A program made the translations under genes and the position numbers. The notes beneath the pieces were generated by a model. That model ran no database searches. It was not told the origin of the DNA and saw only the letters and a program-made list of their open reading frames with translations. A stretch of DNA of 64,000 bases from Bacteroidota bacterium (GTDB lineage: Bacteria > Bacteroidota > Bacteroidia > AKYH767-A > 2013-40CM-41-45), in assembly GCA_016720655.1 (NCBI GenBank), contig JADKKE010000002.1:62001-126000 (forward strand). The letters are read 5' to 3'. Positions 35,548 through 44,112 of this stretch are shown piece by piece; the stretch's first letter is position 1; the number at the start of each line of letters is the position of its first letter.

Positions 35548-36417
35548 ATGGCGAGTTTCAGAAACCACATTCTCGTACCCATTGATTTTTCTGAACAATC
35601 ATTCATTGCATTAGGACAGTCTTACAACCTTGCCCGTCTTACAAAGGCTGACATTACACTTATAAATGTAATTGACGATACCTATTATTTGCCTTTTTTT
35701 CAGAAAAAGGAAGACAAAACTCTGGAAAAGAAAATCCAGAAGGAATTGGAAAAACTGGCCCATGAAACAACCGAAAAAGTGGGAGTGAGGGTTTTCACAT
35801 TGGTTGTCAGCGGGAAAGTTTATGAAGAAATTCAGAAAGCCGCTAAAAAACTTAAATGTTCCTTCATTATCATGGGAACAAATGGTAGCATGGGTCTAAA
35901 AAAATTCATTGGATCCAACGCTCTTCGAGTGATTCGTGAATCTCCCTGTCCGGTAATTACAATTAAAGGCAAAAAACATCGTCCGGGTTGCAAGAATATT
36001 GTTGTACCATTGGATTTGTCAAAAGAAACAAAAGAAAAGGTAAGGCATGCTATTGAATTTGCCCAATTGTTCGGGTCAATTATACACCTTGTGACTGTTT
36101 TGAATACCGATGACGAATTTATTGTCAACAAACTCAAGAGACAGATGCAACAAGTATATGATTATGTTGAAAAAGAATCCATTCCTTGCACAATGGAATT
36201 TCTGCATGGAAGCGATATCCCTGAAGAAGTAATTCAGTACTCGAAAAAAATTAAAGCAGATTTGGTAATGATCATGACGCAGGAAGAATTGACCTGGTCT
36301 GACATAATGTTTATCAGTTCATCAGCACAAGAAATCATTAATGGAACCGATATTCCTGTAATCAGTATAAAGCCAAAGGAAAAGAAGGACCTGACCATAT
36401 CTGCATTTGAATACTAA
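35548..36417 (+). CDS. Universal stress protein, two UspA domains
   Basis: 289-aa tandem UspA protein. Domain 1 (about 1-145) has the start ILVPIDFSEQS and a full ATP-binding motif G2xG9xG(S/N): GTNGSMGLKKFIGSN. Domain 2 (about 150-280) begins NIVVPLDLSKE but its glycine loop is lost (MTQEELTWSDIMFISSS), so only the first domain should bind ATP. Family members bind nucleotides and act in stress and dormancy; targets are unknown. Divergent from the nucleoside phosphorylase and followed after 22 nt by a second double UspA gene. Confidence 0.9.
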   Translation: MASFRNHILVPIDFSEQSFIALGQSYNLARLTKADITLINVIDDTYYLPFFQKKEDKTLEKKIQKELEKLAHETTEKVGVRVFTLVVSGKVYEEIQKAAKKLKCSFIIMGTNGSMGLKKFIGSNALRVIRESPCPVITIKGKKHRPGCKNIVVPLDLSKETKEKVRHAIEFAQLFGSIIHLVTVLNTDDEFIVNKLKRQMQQVYDYVEKESIPCTMEFLHGSDIPEEVIQYSKKIKADLVMIMTQEELTWSDIMFISSSAQEIINGTDIPVISIKPKEKKDLTISAFEY

Positions 36418-36439
36418 TTTCACCTAAACAGTATTAGCC

Positions 36440-37328
36440 ATGAACAAAAAATTCCTAATCAAAAAGCTTCTGATACCTTTTGATTTTTCGGAAACAGCTG
36501 AACTGGCCCTGGAGCATGCCGTCTTTATGGCTAAATTACACAAGGCTGATCTTCACCTTTTGCATGTGATTGAATCCTATTCCTTCACATCTGCAATCAG
36601 TAATGCATTTAGTAAATCACAATCTGAATTTGAATCAAAAATTGAATCATCAGCCAATGAAAAACTGAAACAATTGTCTGAAAAATTACACCATGACAGT
36701 GGGATGGCTGTTTTCTACAGAACTGAAATGGGAAACATCTACAAAAAGATTGTAGCTGTAGCGGAAGAACTCGATATTGATTTAATAATCATGGGAACCC
36801 ATGGTGTAAGTGGCTTCCAGGAATTCCTGATCGGAAGCAATACATACAGAGTTGTGATGAGTGCGCCATGCCCTGTAGTTTCAGTTCAAACTCATGCAAA
36901 GAAAATCGGCTTTAAAGACATTGTTCTTCCCGTTGATAATTCGCCATCTTCACGTCAAAAAGTGAAACAGGCGGCGGAAATTGCCAAAGCACTATAATTC
37001 TGTCGTTCACATTGCCGGTATTATGACAATGTCAGATATCGATATGCAACGTAAATTCGAAGTGAAGATTCACCAGGTTCGGGATTATTTTGAGGAACAT
37101 GAGATTCCGCATACCGTGAAGATTTTCAAAGGCGACAATACAGCTTCCATCACAATGGATTATTCAACACAGGTGAATGCTGATCTCATCATCATTATGA
37201 CGGATCAGGAAAGTAGTGGTTTGTTCATGGGGAATTTTGCCCAGCAGGTGATTAACCATTCGAAAATACCTGTTATGAGTGTTCGCCCTTCGGAAGGTGA
37301 CCCGGATCGAATTTCTGTCGGTTATTAA
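36440..37328 (+). CDS. Universal stress protein, two UspA domains, frame broken in the middle
   Basis: Paralogue of the preceding gene. The first frame (36440-36997) gives domain 1 with LLIPFDFSETAELAL and the intact ATP motif GTHGVSGFQEFLIGSN, then the start of domain 2 (KDIVLPVDNSPSSRQ). It stops at 36995 because of one extra base, most simply a T at 36995; removing it reads IAKALNSVVHIAGIM and joins to 36981-37328. The result is about 295 aa, colinear with its neighbour without gaps. Domain 2 again has a degenerate glycine loop (MTDQESSGLFMGNF). A symmetric terminator follows. Confidence 0.85.
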
Positions 37329-37335
37329 TTTTCCT

Positions 37336-37374
37336 AAAGAAAAAGCCCTGTTCAATGAACAGGGCTTTTTCTTT
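37336..37374. terminator. Symmetric bidirectional terminator
   Basis: 19-nt perfect arms (core GCCCTGTTCA, A and T runs outside) around one central base. It serves the UspA gene (+) and the DUF4197 gene (-). Confidence 0.9.
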
Positions 37375-37382
37375 ATCTTGAA

Positions 37383-38108
37383 CTATTTGCTACCAAAAAC
37401 TTTCTGCAGTAAAGCAGTGACTCGTGCAGAAGGCTCCTTCCTGATTTTTATTTCTTCTTGTGCTACAAGATAAAACAATCCCTGCAGCGCTCTTTGAGTG
37501 ATGTAGGCGTCAAGATCCGGATTCAATTTAGTGACGAAAGGAATTTTATTATAGGTGGTGATTAAAGGATTCCAATACCGGGTGACATCAACTTTCTGTG
37601 TTGCTGAATGTACTACCGGTGTGAAGCGCGATTGTAATTGTGCGGAAGTTTTTTGCCTTAAAAATCCAGTTGCGGCAGTGTCAGCTCCCCTCAAAATGTT
37701 TATTCCATCAGTAATCGTCATTCCTTTTACTGCATCAATAAATATTGGAGCAGATTGCTTTGCAGCTTCTTCAGCGGCTCTGTTCACAGTGAGAATAAAA
37801 TCATCGACCTGCTTATTCATGCCCAAGGATCGAAGTTTGCTTTCCATTGCAGCAGCTTCAGGAGGGAAAGGGATCCGAATAACAGGATGCTTAAAATAGC
37901 CATCCACCTTGGATGCAGAAGTGGATGCATTCTTGCTTCCAAAATTCAGCGCTTCTTTTAATCCGTCAATGATCTCCTGATTGCTGAGTGGCTTTCCTGA
38001 ATTAATACTCTTGTCAATATCTTTTCCGATTTTGTTGAAATCTACCTGTGAACAAGATAAAATCGGGAAGAGAAAGAGGATTCCGAAACTTAATTTTAGT
38101 GAACGCAT
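37383..38108 (-). CDS. DUF4197 lipoprotein
   Basis: 241-aa protein with a lipoprotein signal (lipobox ILSC, Cys about 19). The body matches DUF4197: QEIIDGLKEALNFGSKNAS, DGYFKHPVIRIPFPPEA, MTITDGINILRGADTAAT, FLRQKT and a C-terminal ALQGLFYLVAQEE IKIRK segment. Function unknown; probably periplasmic and membrane-anchored. Single-gene unit ending at the terminator 37336-37374. Confidence 0.85.
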   Translation of the reverse strand: MRSLKLSFGILFLFPILSCSQVDFNKIGKDIDKSINSGKPLSNQEIIDGLKEALNFGSKNASTSASKVDGYFKHPVIRIPFPPEAAAMESKLRSLGMNKQVDDFILTVNRAAEEAAKQSAPIFIDAVKGMTITDGINILRGADTAATGFLRQKTSAQLQSRFTPVVHSATQKVDVTRYWNPLITTYNKIPFVTKLNPDLDAYITQRALQGLFYLVAQEEIKIRKEPSARVTALLQKVFGSK

Positions 38109-38171
38109 TTTTTATTGTTTTGGCTTGTGAAAAAAGGAAATGCAAAGATGAGGCCAATTTTGCTAACGAAA

Positions 38172-38198
38172 AAGGGTACAGTTAATTTCTGTACCCTT
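38172..38198 (-). terminator. Terminator after the sigma factor/membrane protein pair
   Basis: 10-bp stem AAGGGTACAG with its complement around a 7-nt loop; on the minus strand it runs into TTT. It lies 12 nt after the stop at 38211. Confidence 0.7.
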
Positions 38199-38210
38199 GA
38201 TTCTTCTTTT

Positions 38211-38579
38211 TCAGGTTTCCGGTGTCTTTTCCATTTGATCGCCGGATGGATTCCCGGGCTTTACTCCGGACCAATTACAACGTTGGCGCCACAAAGATCG
38301 CATCCGCTCTTTTTCATCCGGCGACATTTTATCCATCTTTTCCTTCCATTCATTCCATCTGGAATGTTTCCAACCGGCTCCAGCACCTTTCATCCCACAG
38401 AAACCACGGAGCAAAATGCGACTGAGAACGAGCAAACCGATTGCTTGTAAGAAATCAATCATCGGTCCATGAAACAGAACCGGTACCAGCCAATTCCACA
38501 ACCCCATCACAATTAAACCGAGGACTAAAAAACCTGCGACAACAAAGAACCCAATTTTAATAAACCAATATTTTTTCAT
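38211..38579 (-). CDS. Small membrane protein paired with an ECF sigma factor
   Basis: 122 aa from ATG 38579 (MKKYWFIKIG). Two hydrophobic segments (about 6-34 and 41-58, GFFVVAGFLVLGLIVMGLWN split: FFVVAGFLVLGLIVMGL, AIGLLVLSRILLRGF) precede a basic soluble tail with WKEKMDKMSPDEKERMRSLW and a tryptophan/cysteine end (RQRCNWSG). Similar small proteins follow ECF sigma genes in other Bacteroidota as far as I recall, but no role is known. It starts 34 nt after the sigma gene on the same strand, in the place of an anti-sigma factor, though it has no recognisable anti-sigma domain. Confidence 0.7.
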   Translation of the reverse strand: MKKYWFIKIGFFVVAGFLVLGLIVMGLWNWLVPVLFHGPMIDFLQAIGLLVLSRILLRGFCGMKGAGAGWKHSRWNEWKEKMDKMSPDEKERMRSLWRQRCNWSGVKPGNPSGDQMEKTPET

Positions 38580-38613
38580 TTTTTTCTTTTTAAGAATTAA
38601 CGTTTTCTTGAAC

Positions 38614-39206
38614 TCAGGAATTAATAATTTCCTCATACAATCCCTTCAACCGTTCCCTCAAATGGAGGATGGCATACCGCTTTCGTGAGAGAAGTGTATT
38701 GAGTGACAACCCAGAGGTTTCAACCATTTCATTAAATGGAATTCCTTCCAGCTCATGCTTTACAAATACATCCCTCTGTTCCGGAGGTAATTCTTCCAGT
38801 GCTTGTTCCACCGCATCCCAGATCATCGCCTGATCAAATTCTTTGTCCGGACTCAGTGAGGAAGAACGTATCAGGTCGTGAAGAAACAACTGATCGTCAT
38901 CGTCATTTCTTCTAAACACAACCTGATCTTCCAGACGATCAGGGCGCTTTTACGGTATTGATCTGTAATTTTATTTCTTGCCACACGATACAGCCATGCT
39001 GCCATTTTCTCAATCGGCTGCATCATGCGGTAAGCGGTAGTCAATTCAAACAAAACATCCTGAAAAATGTCTTCAGCATCTTCCTGTTCCCGTACGCGGT
39101 TCCGGATAAAATCAAAGAGTTTCTTTCCATTCTGTTGAATGACTTCCCGGATAGTTTCATCTTGCTCCTGGATCATAGGATATGCGAATATTCTGGGCTG
39201 AGTCAT
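38614..39206 (-). CDS. ECF-type sigma-70 factor, frame broken in the linker
   Basis: RNA polymerase sigma factor with region 2 (KKLFDFIRNRVREQEDAEDIFQDV, AAWLYRVARNKITDQYR, split) and region 4 (LEELPPEQRDVFVKHELEGI, LSLNTLLSRKRYAI). As read, the first frame (38871-39206) and second (38614-38919) are separate. One A missing from the run at 38948-38951 explains it: adding it gives RKKRPDRLEDQVVFRRND and one protein of 197 aa, with total length divisible by three. The break lies between regions 2 and 4. The downstream small membrane gene is probably co-transcribed. Confidence 0.88.
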
Positions 39207-39278
39207 ATGTTAAAGCTGACGATTAGTACCCACTGAATATTTTACAAGAATAAAAAAACTCTGTGAAGGCTTTCAAAC

Positions 39279-39286
39279 TATCTTTG
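39279..39286 (+). promoter_or_regulatory. -7 promoter element for cinA
   Basis: TATCTTTG, with about 50 nt of leader to ATG 39342. It lies between the divergent sigma factor gene and cinA. Confidence 0.55.
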
Positions 39287-39341
39287 CCGCCAGTTAAAAG
39301 ATTTCACTCTTCCTTCAAATTCTTGAGAATTATTCATTCTG

Positions 39342-40589
39342 ATGAAAATAGCTGAAATAATTACGATAGGGGACGAGCTCCTCATCGGCCAGGTCATCGA
39401 TACCAATAGCGCCTGGATGGGTCAAAAACTCAACGCAATTGGAGTTAAGGTAAAACAAATCACTTCCGTTAGTGATGATTCAATTCATATTCTGAACGCT
39501 CTCGACGAAGCCAAAAAGAGAGCCGACCTTATTCTTATCACCGGTGGACTGGGTCCGACAAAAGATGATATCACTAAAGTAACCCTTTGCAAGTACTTCA
39601 ATTCCTCCTTGCGCTTCGATGCTCCTTCCTTCGAAGTGATCACTGAAATTTTTAAAGCCCGAGGCCGGGATGTTTCCGAAATCAATAGAAAGCAAGCTGA
39701 AGTTCCGTCAAATTGCGAAGTTCTGTTGAACCAATGGGGAACTGCTCCCGGAATGTGGTTTGAAGTGGATGAGAAGATTTTTATTTCAATGCCTGGCGTC
39801 CCCTATGAAATGAAAGGGATTATGGAAAATAGAGTGCTCCCTAAACTTGTCAGCATTCTGAATCTCCCTCCAATCCAACACCGCACAATTCTAACTCAAG
39901 GTATTGGAGAATCTAATTTATCAGAACTTATCGCCGACTGGGAAGATCATCTTGCTTCCCATATGAAACTCGCTTACTTGCCATCACCGGGGATGGTTAG
40001 GCTTCGGATCACCGCGAATGGTCCTGATGAAAATGTCCTTCGAAATCAGTTGGATCAGGAAGTGGAAAAATTAAAAACCATTGCCAATGAATATATATAT
40101 GGTTACGAAGATGAAACCCTCGAATCCATTGTTGGCAAACTTCTGAGAGAGAAAGGTAAAACACTGGCCACTGCCGAAAGTTGTACCGGAGGCTACATCG
40201 CCCATAAAATTACCACTGTTCCCGGCAGTTCAGATTATTACATTGGATCAGTTGTCGCTTATGCCAACCGGATCAAAGAAGAGTTTCTTGAATTGGATCC
40301 TGAAATTTTTAAAACCCATGGCGCGGTGAGTGAAGAAGCAGTCAGTAAAATGGCAGAAAATGTCCGCAAAAAGTTTTCTACTGATTATGCAATCGCCTGC
40401 TCCGGAATTGCAGGTCCGGGCGGTGGAACACAAGAGAAACCTGTTGGAACAGTCTGGTTAGCACTCGCAACACCTTCTAAGATTATTACAAGAAAACTCC
40501 TCCTTGGAAGAGTACGGGAACGGGTGATAATGGAAGCCAGTCAACATGCATTGAATTTATTAAGAAAAGCTCTATTGGACTTAATTTAG
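39342..40589 (+). CDS. cinA: CinA: nicotinamide mononucleotide deamidase / competence-damage protein
   Basis: 415-aa two-domain protein. The N-terminal molybdopterin-binding-like (COG1058) domain has IITIGDELLIGQVIDTNSAW split as GDELLIGQ and TNSAWMG, GGLGPTKDD and SMPGVPYEM; the C-terminal PncC domain (about 255-415) has the catalytic region TAESCTGGYIAHKIT, GSVVAYAN, HGAVSEEA and CSGIAGPGGG. PncC deamidates nicotinamide mononucleotide in NAD recycling; the first domain has ADP-ribose pyrophosphatase activity in some species. Intact and of normal length. Confidence 0.94.
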   Translation: MKIAEIITIGDELLIGQVIDTNSAWMGQKLNAIGVKVKQITSVSDDSIHILNALDEAKKRADLILITGGLGPTKDDITKVTLCKYFNSSLRFDAPSFEVITEIFKARGRDVSEINRKQAEVPSNCEVLLNQWGTAPGMWFEVDEKIFISMPGVPYEMKGIMENRVLPKLVSILNLPPIQHRTILTQGIGESNLSELIADWEDHLASHMKLAYLPSPGMVRLRITANGPDENVLRNQLDQEVEKLKTIANEYIYGYEDETLESIVGKLLREKGKTLATAESCTGGYIAHKITTVPGSSDYYIGSVVAYANRIKEEFLELDPEIFKTHGAVSEEAVSKMAENVRKKFSTDYAIACSGIAGPGGGTQEKPVGTVWLALATPSKIITRKLLLGRVRERVIMEASQHALNLLRKALLDLI

Positions 40590-40676
40590 TTAAAATCAGT
40601 CAATTAATTTAAAAACTAATAAAAAGCCGGAAAATGCTTTTCAACATTACAATCGTGAAAAATCAGGCAAAAAGGC

Positions 40677-40705
40677 TTGTTAATTAAAAAATAATAGTAT
40701 CTTTG
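40677..40705 (+). promoter_or_regulatory. Promoter of rpmB
   Basis: A -33 TTG (40677-40679) is followed after 18 nt by TATCTTTG (40698-40705), both consensus. Leader about 20 nt to ATG 40729. One of the best promoters in the window. Confidence 0.75.
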
Positions 40706-40728
40706 CGCCTCTTAAAAAATTAAATACA

Positions 40729-40962
40729 ATGGCACGCATTTGTGATCTGACCGGAAAAAAGGCAATGACAGGAAACAGTGTTTCCTTCTCAAATAAAAAG
40801 ACAAAAAGAAAATTTAACCCGAACCTGCACGTAAAACGATTTTACGTTCCGGAATTGGGTGAGTGGATCTCTTTGAAGGTTTCTACTTCTGCTATTCGTA
40901 CTATCGACAAAATCGGTATCAGCGCGGCAATTGAAAAAGCCATTAAAAAAGGTAAGATTTAA
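40729..40962 (+). CDS. rpmB: 50S ribosomal protein L28
   Basis: 77-aa ribosomal protein bL28. Typical MARICDLTGKKAMTGN start, NKKTKRKFNPNLHVKR and a basic C-terminus KAIKKGKI. Only one of the zinc cysteines of the C+ form is present (CDLT instead of CxxC), so this is the zinc-independent type. It has its own promoter and terminator. Confidence 0.98.
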   Translation: MARICDLTGKKAMTGNSVSFSNKKTKRKFNPNLHVKRFYVPELGEWISLKVSTSAIRTIDKIGISAAIEKAIKKGKI

Positions 40963-40984
40963 ACCTATCAGTTTATACACTATC

Positions 40985-41020
40985 AAAGCCGGTGACTTAC
41001 ACGTTACCGGCTTTTTTTTT
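40985..41020 (+). terminator. Terminator after rpmB
   Basis: 12-bp stem with one G-T pair (AAAGCCGGTGAC with GTTACCGGCTTT), 6-nt loop, then a T9 run. It lies 22 nt after the rpmB stop and separates rpmB from the M24 gene. Confidence 0.85.
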
Positions 41021-41102
41021 AGAAATATTTTTTGAAGAGAATACGATGATCGATCGGAATTATGATCTTTACTCTTCTTCGATTCAAAAAAAAGAACCCT
41101 GG

Positions 41103-42509
41103 ATGATTAGCAAAATTCGATTCTTGTTTTATTTACTTTTTGTATCACCGGTGTATTGCTTCGGGCAAACATCGTCTTTTCCTACGTATGACAAAGATCT
41201 TTTGTCTCCTGAATTTTTTAAAAACAGGAGGGAAGCTCTTCGTGAAAAACTTCCGGATAGTTCCATGTGTATCCTGTTTTCTGCCCCGGAAAGAAATCGT
41301 TCAAACGATGTTTATTATACCTATCAGCAAGATCCGAACTTTTATTATCTGACCGGAATCACTGAACCAAATGCTGTCTTGATCATTTATAAAATGAAAG
41401 GTACTCCTACCACTGAACAATCAGGAGAATACCTGTTCCTGGCAGATTATGATAAAAAGAATGAACAATGGAACGGCAGACAGCCTGACTTCAATGACGC
41501 TACAAAAATTTCAGGCATTTCAAGGGTGAAAAGTACTACTGAATTCCAGAATTCAAGATCGCTTTTTACAGAGATAAACTATATTCTTCACTTGCGTTTT
41601 CCAAAGGGAATGGTGGATACCAAACGCGATGAACAGGATCTCTATAGTCTGGTTGAACAATTCAAACTCAACAGCAATTATCCATCTGTGGCTGATGACG
41701 ATTTTAAGCTTGGGAAAATTATCAATGAACTTCGTGAAGTGAAGCAAATCGAGGAGCAGGAGCGGATACGAAAAGCAATTGATATTACGTGTACAGGCCA
41801 TCTGGAAATGATGCGCGCACTTGAAACCGGATTTTCAGAATATAAAATACAGGCTGTTGGAGAATATATTTTCAAATCGGAAGGTGCAGAAGCAACTGGT
41901 TATCCAAGCATTTGCGGAGGTGGGGAAAACTCCTGCTACCTGCATTATGAAACGAATCGCAAACCTCTCGAATCAGGTGACCTGATATTGCTTGACATGG
42001 GAGCAGAATACCATGGCTATTCTGCAGACATCACACGCACCCTTCCTGTAAATGGAAAATTTACAGCTGAACAAAAAGCGATCTACGAAATAATTTACAA
42101 TGCACAAGAGGCAGCATTTGAAGCCTGCAAACCGGGCAATGCATTCCGGGATCCCCACCAAAGAGCCCTGGATGTAATCACCAACGGACTTATACAGTTG
42201 GGAATCATCAAGGATGAATCCGAAGTCAAATCCTATTTCATGCATGGCACTTCACATTACCTCGGACTCGATGTGCATGATGTAGGTACTTATTCCAACT
42301 TAAAAGCGGGTAACATCATCACTGTTGAGCCGGGTATTTACATTCCGGAAGGTAGTCCGTGTGACCCAAGGTGGTGGAATATCGGTATTCGGTTGGAAGA
42401 AGATGTTCTCATCACCAAAGATGGATATGAAGTTCTCTCCGCCCGTTTACCCAGAAAATGGGAGGAAATTGAAAAAGTCATGGCCGAAAAGTCCTTTTTC
42501 AACAAATAA
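41103..42509 (+). CDS. Exported M24 aminopeptidase (Xaa-Pro aminopeptidase-like)
   Basis: Metallopeptidase that removes N-terminal residues before proline. From ATG 41103 there is a signal peptide (MISKIRFLFYLLFVSPVYCFG, split: FLFYLLFVSPVYC) and a 468-aa product. The N-terminal non-catalytic domain (RREALREKLPDSSMCILFS, FYYLTGI) is followed by the pita-bread domain with metal ligands in LDMGAEYHGYSADITRT, HGTSHYLGLDVHD, TVEPGIYIP and IRLEEDVL. The frame is open to 40992, but that would run through the rpmB terminator. It is inserted between rpmB and rpmG. Confidence 0.9.
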   Translation: MISKIRFLFYLLFVSPVYCFGQTSSFPTYDKDLLSPEFFKNRREALREKLPDSSMCILFSAPERNRSNDVYYTYQQDPNFYYLTGITEPNAVLIIYKMKGTPTTEQSGEYLFLADYDKKNEQWNGRQPDFNDATKISGISRVKSTTEFQNSRSLFTEINYILHLRFPKGMVDTKRDEQDLYSLVEQFKLNSNYPSVADDDFKLGKIINELREVKQIEEQERIRKAIDITCTGHLEMMRALETGFSEYKIQAVGEYIFKSEGAEATGYPSICGGGENSCYLHYETNRKPLESGDLILLDMGAEYHGYSADITRTLPVNGKFTAEQKAIYEIIYNAQEAAFEACKPGNAFRDPHQRALDVITNGLIQLGIIKDESEVKSYFMHGTSHYLGLDVHDVGTYSNLKAGNIITVEPGIYIPEGSPCDPRWWNIGIRLEEDVLITKDGYEVLSARLPRKWEEIEKVMAEKSFFNK

Positions 42510-42543
42510 GGGCTGAAAACAATCGATTTTCAGCTTAAAAAAT

Positions 42544-42573
42544 TTGCATCCCGGAATCTTTTTGGTATATTTG
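42544..42573 (+). promoter_or_regulatory. Promoter of the rpmG-DUF4295-ftsY-rimO group
   Basis: A -33 TTG (42544-42546) and, 19 nt later, TATATTTG (42566-42573). Leader about 45 nt to ATG 42624. Both elements agree with consensus. Confidence 0.7.
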
Positions 42574-42623
42574 CAGCCCTCTAAAATAGGTCTCTGGCCT
42601 GCCCATCAATAAAAAGAATAATC

Positions 42624-42806
42624 ATGGCAAAGAAAGGTAATCGTGTACAGGTCATTATGGAGTGTACCGAACACAAAGCAAGTGGAATGCCCGGCACTTC
42701 CCGTTATATTACTACCAAGAATAAAAAGAATACGACGGAACGTCTGGAGCTGAAGAAATTCAACCCGATTTTAAAGAAAATGACAGTTCACAAGGAAATT
42801 AAATAA
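42624..42806 (+). CDS. rpmG: 50S ribosomal protein L33
   Basis: 60-aa ribosomal protein bL33, start MAKKGNRVQVIMECTEH, TSRYITTKNKKNT and a C-terminal LKKFNPILKK MTVHKEIK. Lacks the CxxC pairs of the zinc form, as does L28 at 40729. Followed after 46 nt by the DUF4295 gene. Confidence 0.98.
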   Translation: MAKKGNRVQVIMECTEHKASGMPGTSRYITTKNKKNTTERLELKKFNPILKKMTVHKEIK

Positions 42807-42852
42807 TTTCTGATCGATCAGAATGTTATCACATTAATAATAATTATCAGTC

Positions 42853-43008
42853 ATGGCTAAGAAAGTAGTTGCAACGCTTAAATCCGGAAAAGGAAAAGAG
42901 TTTTCTAAAGTGATCAAAATGATCAAGAATCCGGAAACCGGTGCATACCAATTCAAAGAAGAAGTTGTGCACAACGATCACGTAAAGGATTTCCTGAAAT
43001 CGAAATAA
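42853..43008 (+). CDS. DUF4295 small protein
   Basis: 51-aa basic protein MAKKVVATLKSGKGKEF, MIKNPETGAYQF, ending VKDFLKSK; TAA at 43006-43008. DUF4295 proteins are found directly behind rpmG in Bacteroidota; their role is unknown, but the size, charge and place suggest ribosome association (inference). It is too short for common length cut-offs and is easily missed. Confidence 0.88.
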   Translation: MAKKVVATLKSGKGKEFSKVIKMIKNPETGAYQFKEEVVHNDHVKDFLKSK

Positions 43009-43032
43009 TCTTGTGCATTTATCAATGTATTG

Positions 43033-43061
43033 AGCTTCTTTCTTTCGAAAGAAGCTTTTTT
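43033..43061 (+). terminator. Terminator after DUF4295
   Basis: 10-bp stem AGCTTCTTTC with GAAAGAAGCT, TTTC loop and T-run. Lies 24 nt after the DUF4295 stop and 83 nt before ftsY, so ftsY may depend on read-through or another promoter. Confidence 0.75.
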
Positions 43062-43143
43062 CATATAAAGCAAATTCCGATTTTTCTTTTCATCATTATG
43101 CAGAATCAAAAAACATCGCCTTCTTTAGTGTAATTCTATCAAC

Positions 43144-44103
43144 ATGGGTTTATTTAATTTCTTTTCAAAAGAGAAAAAGGAAAGTCTTGACAAAGGACTG
43201 GAAAAAACCAAAACCAGTCTGTTCTCCAGACTCGCAAAGGCTGTTGTCGGCAAGTCAACAGTCGATACAGAAGTACTCGATAACCTTGAAGAAATTCTTG
43301 TGTCTTCCGACATCGGTGTAGGAACAACATTGAAGATTATCAAACGCCTCGAAGAAAGAGTAGCAAAAGATAAATATGTCGGTACCGATGAATTGAACAA
43401 TTTACTCAAAGATGAAATCGCTTCATTGCTCGCTGAAAACAACACACAGGATCAAGTCGATTTTGTTGTCCCGGAACACCAGGGCATGCCGCATGTGATT
43501 ATGGTCGTAGGAGTAAATGGTGTCGGAAAAACAACCACTATCGGAAAGCTCGCCTACCAGTTTAAAAAGTCAGGCAAAAAGGTTCTCCTTGGTGCCGCAG
43601 ATACATTCAGAGCAGCTGCAGTTGATCAATTGGACATCTGGAGCAAACGGGTCGACGTACCCATTATCAAACAACCCATGGGTTCAGACCCGGCATCTGT
43701 TGCTTTCGACGCTGTACAGTCTGCTGTTGCTCAGAAAATGGATGTTGTGATCATCGATACAGCAGGCCGCTTACACAACAAGATCAACCTGATGAATGAA
43801 TTATCCAAAATCAAAAGGGTAATGCAAAAGGTAATTCCGGATGCTCCTCATGAGATTCTTCTTGTGCTTGACGCTTCAACCGGACAAAATGCAATTGAAC
43901 AAGCCCGGCAATTCACCAAAGCAACGGATGTGAATGCACTTGCTCTTACTAAACTCGATGGGACTGCAAAAGGTGGTGTCGTGATTGGTATTTCTGACGA
44001 GTTCCGGATTCCTGTGAAATACATCGGTGTCGGTGAAAAAATGGAAGACCTTCAGGTTTTTAATAAATTGGAATTTGTGGATTCTCTTTTCAGTGAAAAT
44101 TAA
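43144..44103 (+). CDS. ftsY: Signal recognition particle receptor FtsY
   Basis: SRP receptor GTPase that brings translating ribosomes to the membrane. 319 aa with a short N-terminal region, N domain helices (LFSRLAKAVVGKSTVD), and G domain motifs GVNGVGKTTTIGKLA, DTFRAAAVDQL, DTAGRLHNKINLM, TKLDGTAKGG and IGVGEKMEDLQ. The long acidic A domain of enterobacterial FtsY is missing, as is usual here. Followed after 9 nt by rimO. Confidence 0.97.
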   Translation: MGLFNFFSKEKKESLDKGLEKTKTSLFSRLAKAVVGKSTVDTEVLDNLEEILVSSDIGVGTTLKIIKRLEERVAKDKYVGTDELNNLLKDEIASLLAENNTQDQVDFVVPEHQGMPHVIMVVGVNGVGKTTTIGKLAYQFKKSGKKVLLGAADTFRAAAVDQLDIWSKRVDVPIIKQPMGSDPASVAFDAVQSAVAQKMDVVIIDTAGRLHNKINLMNELSKIKRVMQKVIPDAPHEILLVLDASTGQNAIEQARQFTKATDVNALALTKLDGTAKGGVVIGISDEFRIPVKYIGVGEKMEDLQVFNKLEFVDSLFSEN

Positions 44104-44112
44104 TTTCAACAA

